Below, in pieces: positions 45,478-55,623 of a stretch of DNA of 64,000 nucleotides. Location of the stretch: assembly GCA_964548025.1 (NCBI GenBank), contig CAZJRI010000006.1, positions 16,030 through 80,029 on the forward strand. Direction: 5' to 3'. Within the stretch, counting starts at the first letter, position 1. Every line of letters starts with the position of its first letter. The notes beneath the pieces are model-generated. The model worked only from the letters and a program-made list of their open reading frames with translations. It had not been told where the DNA came from and ran no database searches. The position numbers were made by a program, and so were the translations under genes. The stretch comes from JAHRVQ01 sp964548025. GTDB taxonomy: Bacteria; Pseudomonadota; Gammaproteobacteria; Pseudomonadales; Azotimanducaceae.

Positions 45478-48450
45478 ATGACTAAGACAAACGAGGAGAC
45501 AGTGAAAGTGGTTTTTGTGGTGTGGTATGAGGCGAAGAAATCCATCTGCGGTTCAATTGGTCTGATTGCATTCCTGGTCTCGGCATTGATGACAGTGAAT
45601 GTATTTGCAAGTGGTTCGGCAGCAGTTGTCGGCAGCTTCCAGCACCGGGGAAATGCAGAGAAAGCACAGAGACAGATAAGTGCTCAAATGTCGCTGGATG
45701 CAGACATAGTCGAGACAGAAATCAACGCAAGAAAATGGTTCCGGGTAATCATCCCCGATTCTTCACCGAGAATTCTGGTCGCCAGCCTCCATCGCCGGGG
45801 TTTTAAAGATGCCTGGCCATTGATTGACTCGGGCGCCCCGAAATTGCAGGCATCCACAGCCAGCATATCTTCTGCTGTTCCGATCCGTCGTTCGAATGCC
45901 AGTGACTCTCAGCTTTTTCATGACGTTGGACCTGGTGTGAGTGCCACCCCGGATACCAATGCGCCAACCCAACTGGCTTCAATACAACGTGGTGCTGCGA
46001 TGGTGCCCGTAAAAACCAAAATGGGTCGCACATCCGGGCACGAAAAGCTGGTGGAGACAATTGAAGGCATACCAATACACCAGATCATGGTATCCAATTT
46101 CGATCATGCAGATATCGATATAAAACTTGATGGCCATGTAGACGAAACTATCTGGCAACAGGCACCATTGTTCGACAATATGATCGTTTCTGTACCGGGT
46201 ACAGGTGAACCCGGCCACTATCCGACAGAAACGAGGATGATAGCTTCCGAAAAAGGTCTCTATGTTAGTGCCGTGATGCACCAACCCCCTGAGACACTCG
46301 TTTCAAGAATGTCGACAAGAGATGATTTTATCGATCGCGATACTTTTGGTATTACCATTGACGCGACAGGTGAAGGGCTTATTGCCTATTGGTTCATCAT
46401 TGCGCTTGGGGATTCAGTGATGGATGGCAAGGTGCTCCCCGAGCGGAACTATCAACGCGACTGGGACGGCCCCTGGCGAGGCAAAACAGCCCGACTGGAT
46501 GACGGCTGGAGTACGGAAATATTTCTGCCCTGGTCAATGATGAGCATGCAGGAAGTCGCAGGGCCCCGAAACATTGGTTTTGCTGTCAGTCGTCAGGTGT
46601 CACATGCGAATGAGCGCTACCAGTGGCCCGGTCACCCTTATGCGTCTTCAAGGTTTGTTTCCGCATTGAACACTTTCAATGTAGAAGGTGTCCAACCCGT
46701 CCGGCAGTTTTCGATAATCCCGTTTGCATCATCAACGACGGATGAAGCGAGGGATGATGATGAGGCACGTGCTGGTTTTGATATGTCCTGGAAGCCGTCA
46801 CCAATGCTTGAATTGTCAATGAGCGCGCTCCCCGATTTTGGAGCGGTTGAGGCAGACAATGTTGTGTTGAATTTAACCGCCTTTGAAACCTACTTTCCTG
46901 AAAAAAGACTGTTCTTCCTGGAAGGGAATGAAATCTTTAACAATATACCCAGATCTAATCCGGGTACGATCATGCGAATCCAGACGAATGACAATTTTGC
47001 CACGACTTCGCGCAAGGTGTTTACCAGTACGTTTATGCCTACCCCCATCTCAATGATGAATACGCGCCGTATTGGCGGGACTGCAAATCAGGTGACAGTG
47101 CCGGATGGCATTACCGCTAACAGGGGGGAAAAGGACTTACCTACTGATCTCCTGGGAGCGGCTAAGTTGACTGGTAGCTTCGGCGATATGCGATATGGTG
47201 TTCTGGCTGCGATGGAAGACGATGTAGAGTGGATGGGCACGACGGATGATCTGGGACAAAGGGTCGACATTGAAGATGATGGCAGAGAGTTCGCTGTTGC
47301 AAGATTCGCTTATGAAAGTATTGGTGCCAGCAGACGCTCGGTAGGTTACATGGGGACCTACGTGAGTGGTCCACTTTATGATGCGATAGTGCATGGCGTA
47401 GATGGTCACTATACCGATAGTAGTGGTCGACTGATCGTGGACACCCAGTTGATTGCAAGTGATGTCGCGGATGTCACTGGTGAAGGCATGATGTTCGACC
47501 TGAAGTACTCGCCGGGTCCAAGGATTCAGCACAAGGTTGAATTCGAGTACTTTGACGAGGATGTCCAGATCAATGATCTCGGTTTCCTCAGACGTAATGA
47601 TTACAACACGCTTCAATATGCCCTGCTTTATAATCGCACCAAGGGTATCGGCTCGATAAAAGACATTCGTGGAACAGTGGTTGTGCGTCAGGGCTACAAC
47701 ATCAGTGAAAACCAGGTGGTCGAATCTGGTATCTACTGGCGTAACTCCATGGTATTTCCAGGGCGAAATACGCTGAAAACTTCCCTGGGCTATCTGCCAT
47801 CCAGGTATGAAGATATAGATAGTCGGGGTAATGGTGCCTATAAAACTGATGATCGAATCTGGGTGGATGCGCACCTTGCGACTGACGCAGGTAAGATGCT
47901 GAGCTATTCGGTCAGTCTTGGTGGATTGCAGGAAAATCTTGGAGACTGGACCTATAATGCGACGGCGGGATTGACCTTCAGGCCTAACGATCTTGTTTCA
48001 GCCGATCTGGATATTCGTTATAAACGACGAAAAGGATGGCTGGTCTATCAGGGAGATCGGAATTTCGGTGCCTATGATGCGATCGACTGGCAGCCGAGTC
48101 TCAAATTAAACTGGTTCATGGCACCTGGACACCAGTTGTTATTTACCCTGCAGTGGGCGGGCGTAAAAGCCAGGGAAGAGGGATTTTATGCGATACCTGT
48201 CGGAGATGGCGAACTCGTTCCAACGGAAAGAACAAGAGCCGACCACGACTTCACTGTGAGTATCGTGACCGCACAACTGCGTTATCGTTGGGAAATAGCG
48301 CCGTTGACCGACTTGTATCTGGTTTATAACCGGGGCAATACGCTACCATCTCAACTTGATACTGATTTTTCGGGTCTGTTCGAAGACGCGCTGAGTGATC
48401 CGATCGTGAACAGCTTTGTTGCGAAATTGCGCTATCGATTTGGTAACTGA
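45478..48450 (+). CDS. SPOR - CBM9-like - DUF5916 beta-barrel-type exported protein
   Basis: Up to 990 residues from ATG 45478. A GAGGAG at 45493-45498 would instead favour GTG 45508, ten codons on. The signal-like helix is IGLIAFLVSALMTVNVFASG. Residues about 40-105 look like a SPOR domain (AAVVGSFQHRGNAEKAQRQI, KWFRVIIPDSSPRILVASLH). Residues about 220-400 form a CBM9-like domain (LDGHVDETIWQQAP, RDTFGITIDATGEGL, GWSTEIFLPWSMM). The remainder is DUF5916, with FPEKRLFFLEGNEIFNN and many amphipathic strands ending in VAKLRYRFGN, a terminal Phe-Gly-Asn/aromatic pattern typical of outer-membrane barrels. A role in outer-membrane carbohydrate or polymer handling is plausible but unproven. Confidence 0.85.
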   Translation: MTKTNEETVKVVFVVWYEAKKSICGSIGLIAFLVSALMTVNVFASGSAAVVGSFQHRGNAEKAQRQISAQMSLDADIVETEINARKWFRVIIPDSSPRILVASLHRRGFKDAWPLIDSGAPKLQASTASISSAVPIRRSNASDSQLFHDVGPGVSATPDTNAPTQLASIQRGAAMVPVKTKMGRTSGHEKLVETIEGIPIHQIMVSNFDHADIDIKLDGHVDETIWQQAPLFDNMIVSVPGTGEPGHYPTETRMIASEKGLYVSAVMHQPPETLVSRMSTRDDFIDRDTFGITIDATGEGLIAYWFIIALGDSVMDGKVLPERNYQRDWDGPWRGKTARLDDGWSTEIFLPWSMMSMQEVAGPRNIGFAVSRQVSHANERYQWPGHPYASSRFVSALNTFNVEGVQPVRQFSIIPFASSTTDEARDDDEARAGFDMSWKPSPMLELSMSALPDFGAVEADNVVLNLTAFETYFPEKRLFFLEGNEIFNNIPRSNPGTIMRIQTNDNFATTSRKVFTSTFMPTPISMMNTRRIGGTANQVTVPDGITANRGEKDLPTDLLGAAKLTGSFGDMRYGVLAAMEDDVEWMGTTDDLGQRVDIEDDGREFAVARFAYESIGASRRSVGYMGTYVSGPLYDAIVHGVDGHYTDSSGRLIVDTQLIASDVADVTGEGMMFDLKYSPGPRIQHKVEFEYFDEDVQINDLGFLRRNDYNTLQYALLYNRTKGIGSIKDIRGTVVVRQGYNISENQVVESGIYWRNSMVFPGRNTLKTSLGYLPSRYEDIDSRGNGAYKTDDRIWVDAHLATDAGKMLSYSVSLGGLQENLGDWTYNATAGLTFRPNDLVSADLDIRYKRRKGWLVYQGDRNFGAYDAIDWQPSLKLNWFMAPGHQLLFTLQWAGVKAREEGFYAIPVGDGELVPTERTRADHDFTVSIVTAQLRYRWEIAPLTDLYLVYNRGNTLPSQLDTDFSGLFEDALSDPIVNSFVAKLRYRFGN

Positions 48451-48492
48451 TCTGGTAAACAAAGTAGCTGCATTCTGCCAGCAGAGGCCGGT

Positions 48493-49860
48493 CTACAATA
48501 GATGTCGTCGATTCATAATCGTCAGTGCAACCGCGCCAACGATAAATGTTCCGGTATAGACTGCGATTATGATGCCAAGGTCATAGCTTGGCAGGATCGG
48601 CGCCATCAGCGTCAGAATATGAAAGCTCAGAAATAATATAGCAACATTGAAAAATGCCAGTTCCTTGGCGATGGGCGTGCTGAGATTGGGGTCCAATATT
48701 CTGAGCAATAGTAAACCACTACCGGTTGAACCCGTGCAGCAGCCAAAGATGGTCACTGCTCTTTCAATACTGTAGGTATTGAGGAACCGTCCGAATCCAA
48801 AACACAGCATGGCAGTGAACACGGATATCGTAATGCATGTGAGCAGGATCGGTAGCAGATAGTCTGACAGCAATGAAAACTGGATGCTCATGATTGTTCC
48901 CACAACCATCAAATCCACTGAGGTTCCTGTAATTCTTTTTTGAGTATCGTTGTCAATAAGGTGTCCCAGCTCAAGACGGTCGATGAGCTTTCGGAGGAAC
49001 ATGCAGATAATCAAGCCATGAAAGAAAAAGAGATTGTGACTGAATATGAGACCGATGCTGACACCGAATAATACAGTCTCACCAATCATCTGTTGAGCGA
49101 ACTGAAGATATTGATCCGTCAGGACATAAGCCAGACCCAGGACACCCAGGTGAAACGTCAGTGAGTCTACATTTGCAGAGTGAGTGATTTGCCGACCGGT
49201 CGATATATTCGAAGAAGAACTGAGAATGCCCTTCAGAAATTCATCATCTATCCGGGCTGTTTTGTTTTGGTGAATCCCCATTCGAATGGCATAACGAGCG
49301 ACAGGTACGCCGATGATAAATGCAACAACGAATCCCGCAGACGCGTAGATCAGACCGAAATCTATTGCATGGGCGATGCCGAGATTTACTTCCCAGATTG
49401 ATCCCATGGCAAGTGCCTGCCCTGGTCCCTGTGTGAATCCATGAGTGGCTATCATGCCAAGGAAAAAAGACAGTTCCCCTCCCGAAACCTGGTTGTAAAC
49501 AAGGATGACCGCCAGTCCCACAAGAGCCTGCAGGACAAGACTCATCACCCAGACGATAGATAGCCAGGTTCCGCCGGTTGCGACTGAACCCGATTTTTCC
49601 GCACTGGATTCTTTACCCGTTAATACCAATGACATGAAGCTCAGCGTAAAAAAGTGGAATGCAAAAGCCGTGAAATCACTGTTGACCAGGCCAAATGACA
49701 GATCTGTATTGATCAGTACAAAACCGAGCAAACCTGCCAACAGACTCGCAGGTACCAATGCTGACTGAATCGGCCGTAGTCTTGCGCGGAGAAATACCCC
49801 GGCAAGAATCATGCTAACCATGAATGCAAAGGCGATGACACCGGGAAATGTAGCTGCCAT
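48493..49860 (-). CDS. Sodium/glutamate symporter (GltS)-like protein
   Basis: A 455-residue protein with about 12 helices in two inverted halves. GMIATHGFTQGPGQALAMGS in the first half matches the GltS re-entrant glycine-rich loop, and FGCCTGSTGSGLLLLRIL in the second half is its counterpart. These loops form the Na+/substrate pathway. It is longer than E. coli GltS (401 residues) and may carry another anion. It is divergent from the MFS transporter at 50012 across about 150 bp. Confidence 0.85.
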   Translation of the reverse strand: MAATFPGVIAFAFMVSMILAGVFLRARLRPIQSALVPASLLAGLLGFVLINTDLSFGLVNSDFTAFAFHFFTLSFMSLVLTGKESSAEKSGSVATGGTWLSIVWVMSLVLQALVGLAVILVYNQVSGGELSFFLGMIATHGFTQGPGQALAMGSIWEVNLGIAHAIDFGLIYASAGFVVAFIIGVPVARYAIRMGIHQNKTARIDDEFLKGILSSSSNISTGRQITHSANVDSLTFHLGVLGLAYVLTDQYLQFAQQMIGETVLFGVSIGLIFSHNLFFFHGLIICMFLRKLIDRLELGHLIDNDTQKRITGTSVDLMVVGTIMSIQFSLLSDYLLPILLTCITISVFTAMLCFGFGRFLNTYSIERAVTIFGCCTGSTGSGLLLLRILDPNLSTPIAKELAFFNVAILFLSFHILTLMAPILPSYDLGIIIAVYTGTFIVGAVALTIMNRRHLL

Positions 49861-50011
49861 TTAATCTATTCTCTCCCGGGATTGGTGGAACGCGCTGAAT
49901 GGGAAACCGGGTTGTATTCCTTCATCAGATCTTCATGGATAAATATTGAATCCGACTATATCAAATCCCCGGAAGATAATTGTGAATGGATCTTGGCCTG
50001 CCATCTGAGCT

Positions 50012-51367
50012 ATGGTCGTAGTCAGCATTCTTAGAGTTTATATTCGTCGAGTACCGGGGCAAACATTGTCAGATCAGTCGGAGTTATCAAATAAGAACAA
50101 TACAACTACTTCGTGGTGGCAATCGCGATACACGGTCATCTGCATGTGTTTCGCAGCAACGTTTATTTGCTATATCGACCGGGTAAATATTTCTGTCGCC
50201 ATTATTCCTATGGCAGAAGAATTCAACTGGGACGTGAAGACGCAGGGTCTGGTTCTATCGACATTCTACGTTGGCTATCTGCTGATGCAGATTTATGGGG
50301 GAAGGCTTGCGGACAGATTTGGCGGCAAGCTGGTCCTCGGTATCGGCGTACTCGTATGGTCAATATTCACCATAGTGACCCCGCCCGCCGCGGTTCTGGG
50401 TCTCGGTGCACTTATCATTGCGCGTATCGGAATGGGTCTGGGAGAAGCCGTTACATTTCCTTCTGTTTACAGCATGGTGACTCGCTGGATACCTACGGCT
50501 GAAAAATCAAAGGCCATCGCCTGGAATGCCAGTGGCATTCCTATTGGAACGGTCTTCGCCCTGATTCTGACGCCTGTGATCGTAGAAATGCTGGGTTGGC
50601 AATGGGCCTTTTATCTCTTCGGCGCTGTTGGTGTTTTCTGGTATATCGCATGGAATAAATTAGTCGCGACTGATCCGAGGCAGGACCCCCGCATCAGTGC
50701 GGAAGAGTTAGCCTACATTGTGGCGAATGCCCCGGCATCAGGTGTGGTTGAATCAGCACCGCCGTTGACGTTTTTCCTGAAGAACAAGGCAGTGTGGGCA
50801 ATCATCGTTGCACACTTCTGCAATAACTGGACCCTGTATGTTGTACTTTCCTGGTTGCCCAAATATGTCAATGAGGGACTGGGCGTGGATTTCGCTGCTG
50901 TTGGGCTCATTGCAATGTTGCCACATCTCACGTCGTTTGTTTTTCTCAATGTCATGGGCAATGCAGCCGATCGGTTAATTCGACGAGGCATGGATGTCAC
51001 CTTTGTACGTAAGCTGATGCAGACAATCGGTTTTGGTGGGCTTGCGATTTGCCTGTTCCTGATTGCAGAAGTGACTACAGTGTGGGCAGCCATCGGCATA
51101 CTTTGTTTAGGCAAAGTATGTTCCGCTGCAGGTATTGGCGGACATAGCGTGAACCATATGGATATTGGGCCGAAATATGCCGGTACGCTAATGGGAATTA
51201 CAAATACAGCAGGGACAATTCCCGGCATCGTCGGTGTTTATGTAACGGGCGTTATCCTGGATCTCACGGGTTCATGGGCTCTGGTCTTTCAGGTGACAGC
51301 GTCAGTAACATTATTTGGGATGATTTTTTATCTCCTGTTTGCCAGTGGTGAAAAACAGTTTGAATGA
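50012..51367 (+). CDS. MFS transporter, anion:cation symporter (ACS)-like family
   Basis: Up to 451 residues. The first membrane helix begins near residue 41 (VICMCFAATFICYIDRVN), so a start downstream of ATG 50012, such as the TTG at about 50066, is possible. YGGRLADRFGGKLVLG is motif A, and GEAVTFPSVYSMVTRWIP matches the paralogue at 11476-12750. The two share most helices nearly word for word, including IICHFCNNW/IVAHFCNNW and GITNTAGTIPGI. Uptake of an organic anion is likely; the substrate is unknown. Confidence 0.9.
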   Translation: MVVVSILRVYIRRVPGQTLSDQSELSNKNNTTTSWWQSRYTVICMCFAATFICYIDRVNISVAIIPMAEEFNWDVKTQGLVLSTFYVGYLLMQIYGGRLADRFGGKLVLGIGVLVWSIFTIVTPPAAVLGLGALIIARIGMGLGEAVTFPSVYSMVTRWIPTAEKSKAIAWNASGIPIGTVFALILTPVIVEMLGWQWAFYLFGAVGVFWYIAWNKLVATDPRQDPRISAEELAYIVANAPASGVVESAPPLTFFLKNKAVWAIIVAHFCNNWTLYVVLSWLPKYVNEGLGVDFAAVGLIAMLPHLTSFVFLNVMGNAADRLIRRGMDVTFVRKLMQTIGFGGLAICLFLIAEVTTVWAAIGILCLGKVCSAAGIGGHSVNHMDIGPKYAGTLMGITNTAGTIPGIVGVYVTGVILDLTGSWALVFQVTASVTLFGMIFYLLFASGEKQFE

Positions 51368-51446
51368 GGGGTGACGATATTCCAGAACTGCGCTGATTTA
51401 TGGGAATATGGAAGTTCCGTCAGTCAACTATGGCTTAGCTTGACTA

Positions 51447-52136
51447 TCATTCGAAGGTAGAGGATTCCTCTGATCCCAGATCAACTTCCTCGCCAAGTTG
51501 TTCAGCAATCCTGACGAGTTCGCTTTCCAGTCTGTCTATCCTTGCCTCAAGCTTGTCTATCCGCGCCTCTGCCTTACCTGATGTCGATACACGCTGTACC
51601 ACTTCAGCTTCTTCAGCGACCGATTCAACTTCTCCCGAGAACAAGTGGGTATATTCGTGATCCTGACGGCCGGATTTTCTGGGCAGCCTTGCAACCATTG
51701 CACCTGATTCGCAATCCATCAGTGTCTTGAGGGTATCAGCGACTTCCTGATTGTCATTGAAAGCATGCAGACGCGCGCTTCGGCTGCGCAGCTCACCTGG
51801 CGTTTGCGGACCCCGCAGAATTAAAAGACAGATAATGGCGTATTCAGCGCTGTCTAACTGGCGCTCCGAGAGTGTCGTATTGCAGAATCGTTGGGAATAT
51901 TTTTCTACGCTCCTTGAACCCGCTTCTATACTCACCAGAAATTTCTCTTTGAGGATGCGCATGGTTCGCTGCACCTCACCCTGTTGTAGATTCATTACGG
52001 GATCACGACTGGACTTCTGATTGTCAGCATTTGTCAGTGCGTTCAGCGTGAGTGGATATTGATCCGGCGTGGTTATCGATTTCTCCATCAGGCACCCAAT
52101 TATCCGGGCTTCCGTGGGGTTTAACTGGATATTCAT
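51447..52136 (-). CDS. YceH family (DUF480) protein
   Basis: About 229 residues from ATG 52136 (MNIQLNPTEARIIGCLMEK), which aligns with the known YceH start; ATG 52151 is five codons earlier. Two winged-helix domains are apparent: TTPDQYPLTLNALTNADNQK and SSRDPVMNLQQGEVQRTM in the first, ILRGPQTPGELRSRSARLH in the second. HEYTHLFSGEVE precedes a C-terminal coiled coil with a KLEARIDRLESE repeat, as in other family members. A regulatory role is assumed for the family; the targets are unknown. Confidence 0.92.
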   Translation of the reverse strand: MNIQLNPTEARIIGCLMEKSITTPDQYPLTLNALTNADNQKSSRDPVMNLQQGEVQRTMRILKEKFLVSIEAGSRSVEKYSQRFCNTTLSERQLDSAEYAIICLLILRGPQTPGELRSRSARLHAFNDNQEVADTLKTLMDCESGAMVARLPRKSGRQDHEYTHLFSGEVESVAEEAEVVQRVSTSGKAEARIDKLEARIDRLESELVRIAEQLGEEVDLGSEESSTFE

Positions 52137-52239
52137 AGTCGGGTGATCCATACATCAGAGTTCGGCGAGATAATACAACAGATCGGCTATCGAAAGAGAA
52201 GCGGTTGATCAGGCAGTAATTTCCTGGCGGGTCAGGTCG

Positions 52240-52785
52240 TTATTCGGGGTAGTTATCCTTCATCCAGTCTTTACCGATTGCTTTGATGGGTAGCTGCAAA
52301 GCAAGTTCAGGCACCTCAAGCGCAACCCATTCGGTGAAGGAGTTGCTGTTTGGGCCGGGCCACATCGTATATTGTGCCTGGTAGGGATAGTTATTCACTG
52401 CTTTAAGTACATCCGGGATCAGACGACTCGCTTCATCACCGGTTAACTCGTATAAAAGCACCGGCTTCGACCCGAACCAGCTCCGGTTCGGATTACCCTG
52501 CCATTTGCTCAGCGCTGTATTGTTGCGACGTAGCTTCCAGCCAATCACCTCATGAATATTGAATTGCTTTTCATCTCGCGCCTTGGTGGCGATCCAGGTA
52601 TGCATCGCGAAATAGCCGCGAACGCCCCAGACGTTGGCGCCGTAAACCCTCACAATGGCGCCCTCGCTATTGCCGGATGTCGGGTACGGGTCCGGTGTGA
52701 GTGACATGGAGATCGCCCATAGCGAGGTAAAGGCCAGCGCCGATGTGACGACGACCACGAGGCATAATTTGACCAGCTTTTTCAT
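52240..52785 (-). CDS. DUF3750 membrane-anchored protein
   Basis: About 181 residues from ATG 52785 (MKKLVKLCLVVVVTSALAFT), an N-terminal membrane anchor or signal peptide; ATGs at 52800 and 52824 are alternatives, and none has a strong ribosome site. The DUF3750 core is VRVYGANVWGVRGYFAMHTW, followed by HEVIGWKLRRN and YTMWPGPNSNSFTEWVA. The conserved His, Asn and Trp residues suggest an enzyme active site, but the family has no known function. Confidence 0.85.
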   Translation of the reverse strand: MKKLVKLCLVVVVTSALAFTSLWAISMSLTPDPYPTSGNSEGAIVRVYGANVWGVRGYFAMHTWIATKARDEKQFNIHEVIGWKLRRNNTALSKWQGNPNRSWFGSKPVLLYELTGDEASRLIPDVLKAVNNYPYQAQYTMWPGPNSNSFTEWVALEVPELALQLPIKAIGKDWMKDNYPE

Positions 52786-52982
52786 GTGTATCAATTTCAT
52801 ACCATGATTGTTTAATGGATGCATTTTAGCTGTTAGCCAGAGATTTCCCAGTCTGATGCCACGAAATCATCCCATTCTGCGACGAATGCACCGGTGTAAC
52901 GCAGATAGACAGCACTTTCGTTGGTAATTGATGCACGGGGGCTTTTATACTCGATTCAAAATTTCTCAAAGAAAGGAATCTC

Positions 52983-55532
52983 ATGCCAGCCATGCTCAGA
53001 TTAGTGATAGTTAGCCTGATGCTGTTTGCAACGCCTGTGCTGTGTAAGGCTGATTATATGTCTGCGGAACTTCGGCAGATGGTGGAAGGGCTTAAAAGAG
53101 ATTACCAGACGCAGCCGACAACACCTGAAACGTACCCCTCAAGAGCTGCGATTGCCTGGAAATGGTTAAATGCCTATGCGTTGAATGGTGGCAGTCTGCC
53201 AGTGAATATGACTGCGAGCATTCGCCCAAATCCAGCCGTAAGAGCACCGAGGCGATATACGCAAGGGCTGGATGCTAGCCTCAACGAACTGACCCTCTTA
53301 GATGAATTCCCGGATGCCATTGGTGAACTGACTGCGGATACAGGGCCTTTTGAAGCCAGATCATGGGTTAGTCTGCAACAGCGATACCAGGTTGGAGAGC
53401 GGGCAATATCACCAGGTGGCGGCTTTCTTGTCGCCAGGCACTTCATGCCGGGATATGGACAGTTTCAGCTTGATAATCCGTCAGCAGACAATTACGTCAG
53501 CATCAGCAGTACAAATCCCGATGTCAGCTTCGTGCCGGACGAGGTTCCTTTTAGTGGCATGCATGGTGGGTTTCGTGGTCCGATACCGGCGAAGGTATTC
53601 CGCCTTGCATCTGGCACCCTGAAGCAGGGAGACAGGGTGACCATCACTTACGGAGATAAATCTGGTGGCAGTCGGGGATTTCTAATAAGCAGTGCTTCAA
53701 CCGATTTCCTGCCGTTGCCGATCTATCTTAAATTCGATGAGTCCGGCGCTTTCTATTCATTGCCCATACAGCCGGTCAGGGTAAGTGGATCCAGCGTCGC
53801 CGGTGTACATGGTTTTGCTCCCTCGGTTGTTCGCCCTTTAGAAAAATTCGATTTATCCATTCGTGCCGAAGATCGTTTTTACAATCGTGCAAAAGCACCG
53901 ATTCCGGCGTTTAAGATCTATGCAAACGGGAAGCGGATTGGCGAAGTAGCCGCCTCTGATAAGGCGATTACGGTCAAGTCAATCTCGTTCAAAGATGTCG
54001 GGGTATACCACATCACAATCGAATCAGAAGATGGTCTTTTGAAAGGTATTACAAATCCGATCCTTGTTTCTAACGATGCAACCCGGGTTGCCTGGGGCGA
54101 TACCCATGGACACTCCGGCTTTGCAGAAGGGATCGGTACACCTGATCGGTTTATGCAGTGGGCCAAAGACGATGCCAGACTGGATTTCGTGACTCATTCA
54201 GAACATGACATCTGGCTTGATGACCGTGAATGGCAGGTTTTGATCGACAGTGTCGAAAACTATTCTGAAGCTGGTCGGTTTATAGGCTATCTGGGTTATG
54301 AGTGGACCACCCACAGTCGATTTGGTGGCCATCATAATGTGCTATTCAGGGATGTGGATAGAAGAAACCGGCTCGGTACCCAGTTTTATCCGACCCTTTC
54401 AAAATTGTATTTCGGTCTTCGTGAGAATTATGCAACCAGGGATGTGCTGATTATTCCCCATGCTCATCAGTCTGGCGACTACACGCAGAATGATCCTGAA
54501 ATGGAGAGTCTTGTTGAAATCATGTCACAGCACGGTACCTTTGAATGGTTCGGTCGAATGTATCTGACCCATGGCCACCGGGTTGGCTTTATTGCAGCAA
54601 GTGACAATCACTTAAGTCAGCCGGGCTATACGAGTGCAAGGGGCGCATCCCTGTCGCAAAGAGGCGGTCTGGCAGCAGTAAGAACCAATGACATCAGCCG
54701 TAACGGCATGTTTGATGCAATGAAATCCCTTAAAACCTATGCGACGACGGGCGACAGGATCATTCTGGATGTCCGACTGAATGGCATCGAGATGGGACAA
54801 CAAGCTCCGTTCAACAAGGAACGGATTATCGAAGGCAGGGTGATTGGTACAGCTCCAATAGATTCAATCACACTCGTTAAAAACGACGAGCAGATCTGGC
54901 ATAAGAATTATCTGATCGTTGAATCAGGCCGCTATCAGAAAGAAGAAACTTTTTATATCAGTTTTGAGAGTGACTCGTTTCCCATGCACAAACACGATAA
55001 TCCCAGGGGCAGTCATGTATGGGATGGCACCCTCAGATTGACGGGTGCGGATATCGTAAAATTTGAAGCAACGGATCACCATAATCCCGAGTTCAATATT
55101 CTGAAGCGACATGGCGATACTCCCGGATCATTACGCTTCTCGACTGCATCCCGCGGTGATGCCAGTTCGATCAGGCTGGATCTTGCAAATGTGAAGAAAA
55201 ATGCTCGCATCGAATTCAAATTCAACCAGGCGAGGGAGAGCGGGGGTGGGCCTCCTTTCTATCGGCGACATGCATTGATTCCAGCGAGTGACCTCCGTAT
55301 ACGTTTTAAAGATATGAAAGGTGGCGTAACCAGTAAGGAGATTGCTCTCGATATTTATAAGGACAGAGTAACCTTACGGCGGGTAATAAAAGAAGGCAGC
55401 AAGGATATCAGCTTTCGATTTGAAGACACGGGTTCTGTCCAGGGTGATTACTACTTCGTACGGGTAAGGCAGGCCAATGATGCATTAGCCTGGTCAAGCC
55501 CAATCTGGGTAGGAGGGCATCGCCCCCGGTAG
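52983..55532 (+). CDS. Exported DUF3604 protein
   Basis: An 849-residue protein. ATG 52983 has AAAGAAAGGA eight bases upstream and begins a signal peptide (LRLVIVSLMLFATPVLCKA). The N-terminal half (about 100-360) is beta-rich. From about residue 360 the DUF3604 region has PHP-like metal motifs: VAWGDTHGHSGFAEG, DFVTHSEHDIWLDD, LIIPHAHQSGDY and GFIAASDNHLSQPG. The His/Asp clusters predict a multinuclear metal hydrolase or phosphoesterase in the periplasm. The last 200 residues are again beta-rich. The family's substrate is unknown. It is monocistronic. Confidence 0.9.
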   Translation: MPAMLRLVIVSLMLFATPVLCKADYMSAELRQMVEGLKRDYQTQPTTPETYPSRAAIAWKWLNAYALNGGSLPVNMTASIRPNPAVRAPRRYTQGLDASLNELTLLDEFPDAIGELTADTGPFEARSWVSLQQRYQVGERAISPGGGFLVARHFMPGYGQFQLDNPSADNYVSISSTNPDVSFVPDEVPFSGMHGGFRGPIPAKVFRLASGTLKQGDRVTITYGDKSGGSRGFLISSASTDFLPLPIYLKFDESGAFYSLPIQPVRVSGSSVAGVHGFAPSVVRPLEKFDLSIRAEDRFYNRAKAPIPAFKIYANGKRIGEVAASDKAITVKSISFKDVGVYHITIESEDGLLKGITNPILVSNDATRVAWGDTHGHSGFAEGIGTPDRFMQWAKDDARLDFVTHSEHDIWLDDREWQVLIDSVENYSEAGRFIGYLGYEWTTHSRFGGHHNVLFRDVDRRNRLGTQFYPTLSKLYFGLRENYATRDVLIIPHAHQSGDYTQNDPEMESLVEIMSQHGTFEWFGRMYLTHGHRVGFIAASDNHLSQPGYTSARGASLSQRGGLAAVRTNDISRNGMFDAMKSLKTYATTGDRIILDVRLNGIEMGQQAPFNKERIIEGRVIGTAPIDSITLVKNDEQIWHKNYLIVESGRYQKEETFYISFESDSFPMHKHDNPRGSHVWDGTLRLTGADIVKFEATDHHNPEFNILKRHGDTPGSLRFSTASRGDASSIRLDLANVKKNARIEFKFNQARESGGGPPFYRRHALIPASDLRIRFKDMKGGVTSKEIALDIYKDRVTLRRVIKEGSKDISFRFEDTGSVQGDYYFVRVRQANDALAWSSPIWVGGHRPR

Positions 55533-55623
55533 TGGATTAGCAGTTGTGGCTGTTCCCTGGCTTCAAGTCCTTTGAGAACTGGAACTGAATCAGAAAAACT
55601 CCCTGGTGATCACTATTTTTCTG

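Noticed and set aside
47137..47874. A 245-codon open frame on the minus strand
   Set aside because: It lies wholly opposite the DUF5916 gene, has no family resemblance, and is explained by the codon composition of that gene.
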